Positions 24,428-35,918 of a stretch of DNA of 64,000 nt are shown one piece after another. The stretch comes from Paramecium pentaurelia (Eukaryota; Ciliophora; Oligohymenophorea; Peniculida; Parameciidae), in NCBI GenBank assembly GCA_905183005.1, contig CAJJDO010000092.1, positions 197,197 to 261,196 of the forward strand, given 5' to 3'. The stretch's first letter is position 1. Every line of letters starts with the position of its first letter. The notes below the pieces were generated by a model that saw only the letters and a program-made list of their open reading frames with translations, did not search any database and was not told the origin of the DNA. The translations under genes and the position numbers were made by a program.

Positions 24428-25240
24428 TCATTTTTAAAATTCAGTTTATTATTAATTTTGTCTTAACATTCTTAATTCCTCATCTTATATTTATTTTAGG
24501 ATTGCTCTTCTCCTTTCATAATCCATTTATTCTCTTGTTTTTTATTATATTCTTCTAAATTCTTCTTTTGTTGTTACATATTATTAACCAGTGTTCTAAT
24601 CCACAACAACAATTTATCTGTTTTCCATTAATAAACCAAACAACTCAAAAAATACATATCCAGCCATCCCCATCATAAAAATAATTAAATATCTCATAGC
24701 AGCAGCTCTACTTGAATAAAGTTCCTAAAATAAATTTAATTGTGGATAATTACAAATTATTCTTCTTATGTATATTTCTTATATTATTTAAATGGATCAT
24801 CTTTTGCATATGATGTTTTAGAATGATATTAATATTCATAATGAGATTACTATCTTTTATATTCCTCATACATTCTTCTAAATTATTCATGATTTACATT
24901 TTATTAATAACTATATGCTTTTTTAGTAATAATTAATACTTGAATGTTAATGGTATTATCGATCATATTGTTTTTTCTAATATTGTTGAGGATTAACTTA
25001 TGATTCATCATACTCACTTTTGGTTGTAGGGTTTTTTAAAACTTCATATGCTTCATTTATTGCTTTAAATTTATCAATTTAATCAGGATTTTTATCTGGA
25101 TGATATAGTTTGGCTAATGTATAATAAGCTGTTTTAATTTCTTCTTAAGTAGATTTATTTGTTAAATTTAAAATTTGATAATAGTTCTTGTTTGGGTTGA
25201 ATTTCAATTATGAAAAGAAAAACTTTATTTTATTTTTCAT
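24428..25240 (-). CDS. J-domain protein with one TM segment
   Basis: Removing introns of 34 and 29 nt gives 249 residues. The J domain is N-terminal (residues 15-80), with KLYHPDKNPDQ carrying HPD and AINEAYEVLKNP after it. A Y/Q-rich linker, one TM segment (YLIIFMMGMAGYVFFEL, about residue 165) and a basic coiled tail (FRRIQQKTREQMDYERRR) follow. The start MKNKIKFFFSQLKF is basic-hydrophobic and may target mitochondria. It has the same plan as the plus-strand J-protein at 10753-11733 but is not an obvious close copy. It is expected to act as an Hsp70 co-chaperone at a membrane. Confidence 0.8.
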
Positions 25241-25393
25241 TATTAAATAAAAAATTATTCAAATACTATTTTATTTTAATGTTTAATTGTTAAGAATTAA
25301 GACTTATTAAACTTATAATTACATCATCAATATCTATTAATTTATCTCTAAACTTAAAATAATTAATAAAGAAAAAAATACAAAATAATTTGA

Positions 25394-26186
25394 TCATTTG
25401 CTAAAGAAACAACAATGTGAAGGTTTAGGACCATTAAAATAACATGGGTTAGATCTAAATAATACAGTATTTTGATTTTTAATTCCATCGATCATTAAAA
25501 ATTCATAGTCTGGAACTCGACCGGTTTTTGCACATGGCAAGGATGTTATAGAATCACCATAATTTTATAACTATTTCTATTCCTCATTAATACTCTTTTG
25601 TAATCCTTCAAAATATCACAAAGCAAAATAGGTTTCAGCATATTTAATACTACAAAAACTGGTACAAAATTAAGATCAACTAAAGATAGTTCGTTTCCAT
25701 TTATGTATTTCTTATCTTTAAGCCATTCTTCCATTTACTTTAATCGTTTTATTATCCATTCTTTAATTTTGACAAATTTCTATTGCTTTAAAATAAGAAC
25801 TTACTTCCTATTCTGTACTAAAAATCAATTAGTATAAACTTTTAATTATCTCATTTGAATACTCAAACTTAGCTCTGTCTAAAGCCTTTTGTATAGGATC
25901 TTCTGACATTAGTTTAGGTGGTGTAATTTCATCAATGTATTCCATTATAGCTGCTGACTCAAATAAAACAACTTTGAATATAAAATTAAATAATACCTTC
26001 TTCACCAATAATTAAAATAGGTACTTTTTCGAGAGGACTAATTTTTAGAAACCAATCAGGTTTATTATGCATCTCAATAAACTTGATTTCAAATTTAACA
26101 TTTTTATGACACATTATTGTAAGTACTTTCATGCAATAAGGACATATTTTAAATGCCACAAGTGTATGTTTGAATCTTTTATCCAT
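25394..26186 (-). CDS. Glutathione S-transferase-like protein (CxxC type)
   Basis: Three introns (25, 25 and 23 nt) leave 239 residues. The N-terminal thioredoxin-fold half has FKICPYCMKV with a CPYC redox site at about residues 15-18, the cis-Pro stretch KVPILIIGEE and the glutathione-binding FESAAIMEYID. The C-terminal helical half has YINGNELSLVDLNFVPVF, the usual GST N-capping region. A CxxC site and this layout point to an omega or lambda-like GST with thiol transferase or dehydroascorbate reductase activity rather than classical conjugation. The C-terminus ends SHCCFFSK, adding two vicinal cysteines. Confidence 0.8.
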
Positions 26187-26581
26187 TACAAATTTAATCG
26201 ATTTATTTTTGCTATTCTAAGAATTTAATTTATAATTTTTTAGATAATTCTTAATTCTTTAAGATGTTAAAACAGAATGAAAAGAATTATTTTCTATTTC
26301 TATTTGATTTTTTTAAGACAATTAATTGCTATTATAAGAAATCATAAAAATTATTTATAGGTTAAAAATTCTGATTTAAATAAATTTGATTCTAAAAAGT
26401 AAAATAAAGAGAAGATGTTTCAAAATTTGCGATGAGGATATATTTTAAGTAAAACAAATTATAAATAATAAATAAATATGGTTTTGATAATTATTTTTTT
26501 AAAAGTCAAACAATTTTTAATTCAACTAATTTTAACAATTAATATTTATTTATTTTTCATAGGATATCATATGCTTAGTAC
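26187..26581. other. Intergenic region upstream of GST
   Basis: About 395 nt of AT-rich DNA with T-runs; no gene seen. It must include the GST promoter. Confidence 0.5.
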
Positions 26582-26782
26582 ATGAAAGTAAAATATGCTA
26601 TTAACAATTCTGATTAAGTTTATAAATCTTAATGATTAGAGTGTTCTATAAGTCATAAAATTGTAATTAAATGGTAATAAGAATTTCAATGTCAAACATT
26701 AGAAGACAACGAAAAAACTGAAATTTATGGTATTAAATAAAAGAATTGGATATTATTGTTTTAAGTATTTAAAGGAAGTTGA
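26582..26782 (+). CDS. Possible micro-gene, unknown
   Basis: ATG 26582, with introns of 22 and 29 nt, would give a 49-residue product containing VIKLQLNEDNEKTEIYG and ending QVFKGS before TGA 26780-26782. The text looks protein-like and the intron lengths suit the organism. Other frames of the same DNA are also open, so this is tentative. It lies 110 nt before the histidine kinase at 26893. Confidence 0.3.
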
Positions 26783-26892
26783 GGATTATAATATTGAGTT
26801 GATTTAAAAAAATCAAGTTTATAAGGGAGTTTAACTTAAGCTTGAGGACTACAGTGAATATTTATTGAATATATATTATTTTATTATTTTGT

Positions 26893-29531
26893 ATGAATCA
26901 ATACGAAAGAGTGTTCAAAGAATCTTGGATAATGATAATGATTACACTTTTAATAATGTTTTAAAGTATATTTGGAGATGGATCCTTAATTATAACAATT
27001 ATTATTCTGGCTATATAGATATTATGTGTAATGTTGGGTTTCATTTAACAAACTTAAAAATATGCAATACAATTTGAAATGCTTTAGCAATGGACCTTAC
27101 TATTTGCTTTATATTTAAGCACAAAATTTAATGCAATGTCAATATTAGCATTATGTAGTTTAAAAGAGTTCTTTTTTTGTAAAATAAATGCTTAGTTACC
27201 TTCACTTAATAAACTATAAATAATTCACTTAATTGGATCTGATCTCATTCTATTTACAATAATCTTATTAGAGGATAATAATTAAGTATATTTATCAGTC
27301 ACTACTATAATGGTTCATTGGTTAATAATATTTCATATATCTAAATCTAAGATAGCAAGAAAGAATATAAACAGTTCTACATAATAAGAAATTCATGATA
27401 AGATAATGATTGATAGTGCAGGTAACACTTAAAATCATTCATGTTTAAAATTAAAAGAGAAAGTAAGTCATCATGAGAGTCCAACACATGAAAGAGATAA
27501 TAAGTTAGAAATCTTGAGTATATTTCCATAAGGAATAGGATTAATTAAAATAACAGAAAAGAAGATAGAGTTAGAGTATCATAATGAAAATTTGTTAAAA
27601 TTATCAATGGCTGAATAATCAGATTAAATTCTGTCCTCTTTATTTTGTTTAGAACAATAATCTATTCAAGAGGATCAAGAAAAGCAATAAAATGATTATA
27701 AGAATTCTATGAGTTCATTTTCTACTTTTTAATAAACTCCTATACCTTGTAATTTAATAAATAAAGCAAATCGAAATGAAAAGAGATCTTAGACTAATAA
27801 GTTATAAAGTTCTTAAAAATTAGAATTATTTAGATAAAATTCTGTTTTAAGCAATATTGATTACAAAGGTGTAATCTTGAGGAAATGTGATACACTGGAA
27901 GAATCGGTAATGTAAGTTTATAATTTAGATATTGGAATAAGAATTGAGATTAATATCATCATAAATGAGAAAAGTAGACTTTTAAAATTATATGAAAAAT
28001 CAAAATCAGTTGATTTAAGAACATGTAGTAATTTTAGGCTATTAAAAAGGATAAGATGGAAAAAAGAATAGAACTATTGAAGTCAAATTGTATAATGCTT
28101 TAATTATTGATGTTCCTTATATTTTAATGCTTATTAGAGACATAACTCATAGAGATTATATATAATAATTACGTGATTATAGTAAATAGAAATCTAAGAC
28201 TTTATCTTTTGTTAGTCATGAATATAGAACACCATTAAATTGTATAATAGATATGCTTGAACAAGGAGTTGATGAAGATTAGAAATATTCATCATAAACT
28301 ATGATTATGGAAAAAGAAGTACGTAGATCTACAAAGACTAATATACCAATTAAAATGGCTAAATAAATTAAAATTGCATTAGATCATGCAAAATACTTAT
28401 AAAATTTAAGTGATGATCTATTAGATTTAGCATAAATAAAAGTTGGAAAATTTAAGATCAACAAAGCCAAATTCAATTTTAATCAATTATTAGAAACATG
28501 TGTAGATTTATTTTAAGTAATGGCAGAAAGAAAGTAAATTAAGTTATATATCAATTATGATAACAAAGCTCCTAGATATATATGTTCTGATCCTAGTCGG
28601 TTAAAATAAATAATGATAAATTTATTGGGAAATGCTTTTAAATTTACTGAAGAAGGTTCAGTGACAATAAAAGTATCTCAGATTAATTTAAGATTGGAAA
28701 TATCAGTTGTTGATACAGGAATTGGTATGACTGAAGAAGATTAATTAAGAATATTTTAAGCATTTGGAAAAGGTAATAGTGAAGAACATAAAAAAATGAA
28801 TAAATCAGGTGTGGGATTAGGATTATTAATTAGTAATTAAATTTTATAGAATTTAAATTAAGACTTACAAAATGGATTAAAATTTAAATCTTAATATAAA
28901 AAAGGTATTATTGTTAATATATTTGAAATTAGGGTCTACATTTTATTTTTAGATTCAATATTAAGATATAAATGAGATAAAATCTTTGAATAGTATGGAA
29001 GAACGAAATTAAGATAGTGAAGAATCAATAACAATGTAATAATAATAAGAGGAATCTATTCATAAAGTTTATGTACATAATTAAGCATCAATTTTTAAAA
29101 GATCAACAAAAGCTATAATGACAACTTAAATTATGATAGTTGATGATGTTTGTATGAATATTGATATGTTGAAAAGAAGGTTAGCATAAATGTAATATAT
29201 TATTATTATAATAAGAGGATAAGATCATATTGATTCAGCAACAAATGGTTATTTAGCAATTGAAAAATGTTAAAAGAAATGGCAAGCAAATTAAGATTAC
29301 TATAAATTAATATTTATGGATTTAGAGATGCCAACAATAAATGGAATTTAGACAACTAAAAAGATATTAGAATTGTCTCAAAAATATGGAATAAATGTAA
29401 AAATAATTGGATGTTCTGCATATGAATGTTCAGAATAAAAATAAGAATGTCTCAATGCAGGAATGAAGGATTATATAACAAAGCCTATTCAATTATAAGA
29501 TCTCAAAAGAATTGTGTAGTAGTATTTATGA
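26893..29531 (+). CDS. Membrane hybrid histidine kinase HK3
   Basis: Starts MNQYERVFKESWIMIM. About six hydrophobic segments fill residues 10-150 (for example SLIITIIILAIQILCVML). A long Ser/Gln-rich cytoplasmic linker follows. The kinase core has H-box VSHEYRTPLN (His codon 28217-28219), N-box NLLGNAFKFTEEGS, DTGIGM and SGVGLGLLIS. The receiver has IMIVDD, MDLEMP (Asp codon 29319-29321), CSAYEC and the conserved Lys in YITKPIQ. A 24-nt intron interrupts the receiver. TGA is at 29529-29531. The product is about 860 residues. All catalytic residues are present, so it should autophosphorylate and pass phosphate to its own receiver. The signal is unknown. Confidence 0.88.
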
Positions 29532-30099
29532 TTTTTTTTAAAGACTTTTTATTATTTGTTTTTGATAAACATTTAAATACTTTTTATTACAATCAATTAA
29601 AATAAAAATTCAACAAAGACCATCTTTTTATTTAATTTTAATTTCTTTTTTTAATAGATCCTCATCAATAATACAAATATATATTAGAAATCTCTTATTA
29701 AGAGTATGATCAAATCAAGTTTTTATTTAAAATAAAGAGTATCAGAACTTCATATAAAAAATAATCAATTAAAAAATGAAGTTGAAATTATAAATGATCT
29801 ATATGAATAAGAGTAGATTAATTGTTAATCAAAACAGAAAACTCAATAATTCTTGTATTTAAATTATTTGAAACTAAATTATTGATGTGGTAAGTTGTAA
29901 AATAAAGTTGCATAAAATGACATTAAAATTTTGGAACTTCAAAATGCATTAAAATATAGAGATGATTAAATTACTAAAAATGAATAATGAATATAGAAAA
30001 ATTGGAAATAAATCTAAAACCTTAAGAAAATAAAGCAATCCAAAAATATCATGAGTTATTGATATTACTGTATTCTAATTATTTCAAAAAATATTAAAA
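29532..30099. other. Intergenic region with a broken coiled-coil-like frame
   Basis: ATG 29706 opens a 59-residue lysine/glutamine-rich frame (VSELHIKNNQLKNEVEIIND) ended by TGA 29883-29885. The same frame then continues as KILELQNALKYRDDQITKN to TGA 29988-29990. Either the TGA lies in an unrecognised intron or this is a gene relic. Nothing else seen. Confidence 0.3.
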
Positions 30100-31059
30100 A
30101 TGAATAAGCCTATATATAGAGAGTATTCTAACTTAAAAGGAGATGATGGAGATCCTAACAATACCAGGTTGGTCTAAATCAATGATGATAACAGTCATAC
30201 TCATATTGAAAATTCTATAAAACAAACTTTCAATGAATACAATAAATACTAGGAACCAAATGTTTTCTCACCTTCTAACAGTAACAGTGAGAAAAAAGAG
30301 TTGAAAACGGATACTTAGAAAGAATTTAAAGCTCCCAGACTCATTATATAAAATATAACAGACTCTGACAAACTCATTGAAATAACAACTACTGATCATG
30401 TTGATAAGTTAGACCCTATAAAGTCATTAAAGGGTATGTTGGGTTCAGAAACTGTATAATATCAAAAAAGAAGAATCAAATTTAGAAATCCGACTTATGA
30501 ATTTAAGGTAAGATAAAAGAAGATATTAAATTGGAAATCAGAAGCAATGTGTAAATGGAAAATCAATCTCATTATTATTTTATTTGTTGTAAGGTTAGAA
30601 AAGAATATAAATCATAAAAATTAGATAAAACATTAGATTTAAACAATCAAGCAAGAAAATAGTAATAACAAATTTAATTAATAAGAGAATCGTGTCAAAA
30701 AGATATGCATCTCAGTATTAAAATTGATGTGTGGATTATTTTTAGCAATGTTAATAAGTTTTATGTTGTTGCCCTTTATTTTAATTTCAGATTTATTCTT
30801 AAGGCTTTATACTTATAATAGTTTATATGTAAAATATGCATGGTCATATGAGAATAAGTGTTACAGAATAATATTATTAATGCAATTGTATATGTATGCT
30901 TTAGCAATTGTAATAGCTATAATAACAAATCTCTATTAGAGTTTGATAACAACAGTTGAATTGATATACAATATTGTGGGTACAATCTAAAATAATATAT
31001 CCAATCTCAGTAGATTATTATTTTCTACCATTAATACAACATTCTCTAAATAAAAATGA
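30100..31059 (+). CDS. Unknown multi-TM protein with acidic N-terminal half
   Basis: A single 319-residue exon. Residues 1-165 are hydrophilic, N/D/K/T-rich and probably disordered. Three hydrophobic segments follow: INLIIILFVV (about 175), LFLAMLISFMLLPFILI (about 220) and MYALAIVIAIITNLY (about 275). The last 40 residues form an amphipathic N/S/T-rich tail. No signature motif of a known transporter or channel was recognised. It lies between HK3 and two genes of unrelated content, all on the plus strand. Confidence 0.65.
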
Positions 31060-31184
31060 ATATAGTTATATTCACTAAAACTTAGATCTAAAATCAATTT
31101 CAAATCATAGTATATTCTCTTTTCCAAACTTTACTTATAATATATTGAAATTTATTTATTATTATTTAAAAAAGAATTAATTTA

Positions 31185-31481
31185 ATGTAGTAATAAGTTG
31201 AAGAAGAAGAAGTATTTTATGATGAAGAATTCATTCTTATCTTGCAAAAAGTTATAATTGAATGTGATGGATTTGATGAATTAAAGAATTACATTTCAAT
31301 AAACAAGCCATCTTTTAATGTATTTAAATCTAATATAATTAGTTAATTAAAACTTAATTTTAAAAGGTTTTAAACTAAAACAATAAAGAAAACTTTGAGT
31401 AAAATTTACAAAAGATATTTGAACAATTACTACAAAAGAATATTTAAAGAGTATTTATTAGAGTCTTATTTTAATATTTGA
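31185..31481 (+). CDS. Small hypothetical basic protein
   Basis: 98 residues in one exon (MQQQVEEEEVFYDEEF at the start, then a lysine-rich second half with KTLSKIYKRYLNNYYKR). It has an acidic head and a basic tail. TGA 31479-31481 lies 17 nt before the ATG of the next gene. No family recognised. Confidence 0.55.
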
Positions 31482-31498
31482 AAGATAATAAAGATTAA

Positions 31499-32796
31499 AT
31501 GAATTTAAAATAGCTTTAAAATTCTGGAATTGCTAAAAATTGGAAGAATTTATAAGTTTAAGAGTTGTAAGAATTTATTGAACTTTTTGAATTAAAAGCT
31601 TAAATAACTGAAAAAAAGTATAATAAATAATTTTATTTAGTTTGCTTTAACACTTTTAAGATTTAGTAAATAAAAAGAAATTTTAGGATGCTTTCTAATT
31701 TTATAAAGCATTACAATTACCATAATAATGTTTTGATAATTTGATAGATTAAATGGGAAATAATCATGATGCTGGTAGAGCAGCAGAATTTATAATTAAA
31801 TAAGATTTTAATCCTGCCAATTATCCAAAAATAGTTGAAAGACTTGAAAAGAGTTGCACAAGATATTTATATTCGGAATATCCATGGTTTAAATGTGAAG
31901 AAATGCTTATGTTTTCATAATCATTATTAGTATATTATTGTGAAGATGCATTTTTTCATGATATGAAAAGAGAAGCACTTTCTATTATAAAAAGAAATAA
32001 TTTAATAAATTAAATATAGAAACCTAATTTAAAAGAATAAATGGAAAAAGATTTGGAAATAGGATTTGAAGAGATTCCAAATATATTATTTTTAAAGGAT
32101 GAATTTAAACCTGTTGAAGAATTTATAAATAATGAAATTGGTGTTTATTTACACTGCAAAGATTTTGGATATTCTGAAAATCATATTATATTTATTGATA
32201 AAATTGATCAGAATTATAATGATGCATGGAAATGTATTAATTCTAGTAATGCTATTGGTATTATTTATTTTTATTCAATAGGTTATGATTGTGAACATAT
32301 AACACCTTGGACTAAATTAGATTATTAAGGATTTAAAGTATGTTTAGTATAGATTGCTACATTTAATCATGCTTTTTTGTTTGATTATTAAAAACTAAAA
32401 GAATTTTAATAATTTAAAAATGATATGTCATAATTATTAGAGAATGTTGAAATATTAAAGATTGGATTGAGTTTGAAAGATGATTTGAAACATACTGTAA
32501 ACTATTTGAAATTGAATAATATAATTATTAGATCAATTATAGAATTGTCAACTTGTTTCAAAGTATTAGAAGGGGATCCTAAACTTAGATCCTTAGCATA
32601 TATATCAGAATTCTATTTTAAAAAGAAATTGAGTAAATATGATACTTGTAGTAATTGGGAATACAGACCTTTAAGAAAAGCCTAAATTCATTATGCTGCT
32701 TTAGATGCTATAGCTTCTTTATAGATATTTTAAATTATGAAAGAAAAGAATAATAATATCATCGAATAAGAGAAGGATGTGTTATCTATTGGTTGA
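31499..32796 (+). CDS. DEDDy 3'-5' exonuclease, Mut-7/EXD3/Nibbler-like
   Basis: One 23-nt intron; 424 residues. Residues 1-230 are helical and repeat-like (for example HDAGRAAEFIIKQDFNPANY). The exonuclease domain has motif I in GYDCEH (Asp-x-Glu, codon GAT 32287-32289), motif II in GLSLKDDLKHT and motif III YAALDA, preceded by LSKYDTCSNWEYRPL. This is the RNase D-type DEDDy set. A helical N-terminal part plus a C-terminal DEDDy domain is the plan of Mut-7 and Nibbler/EXD3, which trim 3' ends of small RNAs. A plain RNase D-like or WRN-exo-like enzyme remains possible. In Paramecium, small RNAs guide genome rearrangement, which makes this assignment worth testing. Confidence 0.75.
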
Positions 32797-32944
32797 TTAG
32801 AAATGAGTATATTATCTTTTTTAGTATTTAAGAATTAGTTAATTGCTTATTATTATTCGAAGATAAGTATATTTTAAAGAGTATCTCTTGTGGTTCATTA
32901 GAGTATTAAAAATAAATAAATTAATTTAAAAATAAATTTAAATA

Positions 32945-33216
32945 ATGGACCAAGATTTATTGAGACCTTAATATGAAAGTGAAAAGAGAAAGCATAAATT
33001 AAAGAGATTGATTTAAGCTCCAAACTCATACTTCATGGATGTCAAATGCCCATAGTGCCAAGCTAATAACACCGTATTCTCCCATGCCAGAGGCATTATC
33101 ACCTGCATGTAATGATTGCCCTTTATAGTGTTAGTAAATGCTCAAGTCAATTGGGAAGATCAACAGGAGGAAAGTTATAACTCGTTCTTGGTGCAAAATA
33201 CAAAACAAAAAAATGA
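32945..33216 (+). CDS. RPS27: Ribosomal protein eS27 (small subunit)
   Basis: With intron 33109-33134 (26 nt) removed it is 81 residues, close to the family's usual 82-84. Landmarks are NSYFMDVKCPQC, TVFSHARGIITC and RSTGGK. The zinc ribbon is CPQC...CIKC. An earlier TAG at 33128 would also serve as acceptor; using it would add two codons and turn CIKC into CIVSKC, breaking the C-x2-C spacing, so 33134 is preferred. It is a structural protein of the 40S subunit. Its base composition is less AT-rich than its neighbours, as expected for a highly expressed gene. Confidence 0.93.
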
Positions 33217-33784
33217 TAGTATATGATAGTATAATAAATAAACATACATAGCCACATGTTCAATAAATTAAAAGCAGTTAATATGGAACTGCATTCCTTT
33301 CTTCTTACTATATATTTATAATCTATTGAGAATAAATATATTTATGTATATATATATATATAGATATGACCAACAGATAATAATATTATAGTTGAAACAA
33401 AGTCTATATTATGATTGACTCTATGTTTTAAATACAAACACTATCATTTATAATAAACATTTATGCCATATTATAATAATTTCTCTGATAATAAAAATAA
33501 AGTATTAAATGAACATTCATCTTCCTCAAAACAAGCAATCTTTGCCTGAAAGTCATGATTAGACAATAATAGAAGCAAAGTGAATAGTACTTTCTGATAA
33601 TCCTAAATTAAATTTTTCATAGTTACTTTAAAACTCAAAGATGACAATGGATTATAGAAAAATAATAGAGTAAGAAATATTTAATGATGGAAATTGAATT
33701 GTAAAATAAGGTACATATATTGCATGATAAGTATTTAAATAATGGTTTATCGTATATATTTATAATTGGATAAATATGTAATTG
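33217..33784. other. Convergent intergenic region
   Basis: About 570 nt between the stops of eS27 and the PP2A B subunit, including a TA microsatellite at about 33347-33361. A short frame from ATG 33509 (MNIHLPQNKQSLPES...) is cut by TGA 33581-33583 and then continues in frame to 33697. It could be a relic or a micro-gene with an undetected intron. Confidence 0.4.
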
Positions 33785-35118
33785 TCATGCTGTATAAAAA
33801 TAGAGACAATTGAGGCAAGCTACAGCAACAAGATTCTAGGTTTGGCACATACTCAATTTCTAAACTTTACGATTAAAATCATATGATGATCCCAAATTCT
33901 CGAAGTACTTAGGTGGAATTTATCTCACAATAGTTTTCTTATTGAAATTAAGTTCGTATTATGAATTACATTCACCTAATAATAATAATAATAATAAGTG
34001 CTACCCATTCTATCTACAACATGAAATGTGCTATTAAAATTTCCAGTAATAAAACTATTAGAATCAAGAGTTGATGCAATTGAAAACTTATCAAAAATGC
34101 ATTCATTTTCATAAAGATCACATAATTTAGATTTAAGTGGTTCAAATACTTAGACAGTAGCAACTGGTTTATTAGTCATTGCAATATCCCAAACTTTGAC
34201 AGTAAGGAAATCTCTTGAAAATATATATTTTCCATTTCGACTGAAACATGCATCTGATATAGATGTTACTATTTCAGTAAAGAAATTCTTCTTAGCTGGA
34301 TCTTCAGGTTCAGACATTGTTATAGCAGTATTGTCACAAATACCTGACTTTCTCATATCACATAATTTAATAATTCCTTTGCTGGTAGTATACAAAAATT
34401 AATTATCTAAAGTTGGATGAAAAGTAGAGGATGTAATTACTTCACTTAACTCATCTAAATTCTCTGGTTTTAAATCAACAGCCACAAAAGCTTTAGATGG
34501 TTATTCAATACTCCATAAATAAACCTTTAAATCATCTGAAGTCAAAACAAATTCTTCATTATTAGAGGCAGTTAATGAATTAATATGATAATTATGTAGA
34601 TTTGGAAATACTTTTCTAACACTTAAATTTATAGAATATATAAAAATTACCTTGGAATTAATCCACTTTCAACAACCTATAGTTTAGGCATTGCTAAATC
34701 TTTACCACTAGGTTTAATAACTTTAGTGACATTCTTTTCACTGATCTTCCATAATTTCACTGTCTTATCATTAGTAGTCAAAATGTACATGTTTTTACCT
34801 TATCCTCTTAACCACTGAAGTTAATTGATCTTTTCTTCTATATCAGTACTCTTTAAGAAATCAAACTCTCTTGTATGAGATTAAAGTTCAGTCAAATACC
34901 TATAAAATTGCTATAAATTTATACTAATATTCTGCTTTATCTTTCTTTTTAGTTTATGGAACTTCAAAAACTATTAAACGTCCTGCTCTGTCTCCCAAAC
35001 CTAAAAATCTTCCAGTCCTTTCAAATTAAACAGCTGAAATAATGTCTTCATCACTAACATTATCAGATGAGGCTTTGTCACCGAATACTTACATGAATTT
35101 CCAATCTTATTTCTTCAT
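33785..35118 (-). CDS. PP2A regulatory subunit B (B55/PR55)
   Basis: Starts MKKQDWKFMQVFGDK. Typical B55 landmarks are SAVQFERTGRFLGLGDRAGR, FDFLKSTDIEEKINQLQW, TTNDKTVKLWKI, DMRKSGICDNTAIT, FTEIVTSISDACFSRNGKY and FSRDFLTVKVWDI. Toward the end are NLGSSYDFNRKVQ and VAVACLNCLYFYTA before TGA (33787-33785). It is a seven-bladed WD40 propeller of about 430 residues that targets the PP2A A/C core to substrates such as cell-cycle proteins. Small introns interrupt it. This is one of the surest calls in the window. Confidence 0.92.
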
Positions 35119-35918
35119 TTTATTTTTTTTAATTAAAATATATATAAAACTAAAATGTAATTCATTCACAAAATAATCCATCAATCAAGATTAATACCTA
35201 AAATTCATATATTTATTTTATATCATATTATCTAATATTGTTAATTAATTCAATTAAATTAAGAATGATTTAGTTAAGAATCTTTATAATTATATTAAAA
35301 ATTTGAGTTTTAATTATAATTAGCTATTAAACTCTCAACTTATATAATTTATATTTAATAATTAATTATTTTTCACAATTTATTCATATATTATTACATA
35401 TTTATAAATAACAATAAAGAAGTGAATTTCTTATCATAATTCACAATAATATAAACTAACAATATTATAAGTGGATATTCATTTTTAGGATTATGTTTAT
35501 ACCAATTCCAAATATTAAGAATTATAATACTTTATCCAATATATATCAAATATTTAGTTAATATCATTTTCTAACTATAATTTATACTAAAACTCTATTC
35601 TATTAAATTCTATATAAAAAATAGAGGAATCTTTCTCATATAAATTAAGTTACTTAAATTAAATGATTTATACAATCTAAATTATATTTTGTGCTGACTA
35701 TTTTTGAAATTAAAAGGTATTTCAAAATACATTTCATTATTGAATGTTAATTAATTCATTACTTTAAAAACAATATATTTTGATTTGATTCGACAACCAA
35801 AACCTCTTAATACATGTTCATAGTTATTATATAATTAATTCCAAAAATGATTATTTTTTAATCTATTAGTGCAATAATTCTAAATTTTTCAATACATTAT
35901 TTCTTTATTATTACATTA
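35119..35918. other. Large divergent intergenic region
   Basis: 800 nt of very AT-rich DNA between the divergent PP2A B55 and carrier genes. I saw no protein-like frame on either strand; it is the longest clearly empty stretch outside the duplicated segment. Confidence 0.55.

Noticed and set aside
26865..27077. Plus-strand frame overlapping the start of HK3
   Set aside because: HK3 starts at 26893 in another frame and reads through TM segments into a complete kinase; the overlap frame has no family match.
33347..33361. TA microsatellites here and near 1192, 4081, 24390 and 46468 as functional repeats
   Set aside because: Simple AT repeats are common in such DNA and show no further structure.
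34150..34402. Overlapping frames on both strands
   Set aside because: The minus strand is the middle of the PP2A B55 gene (ISDACFSRNGKY); the plus-strand frame is a shadow.
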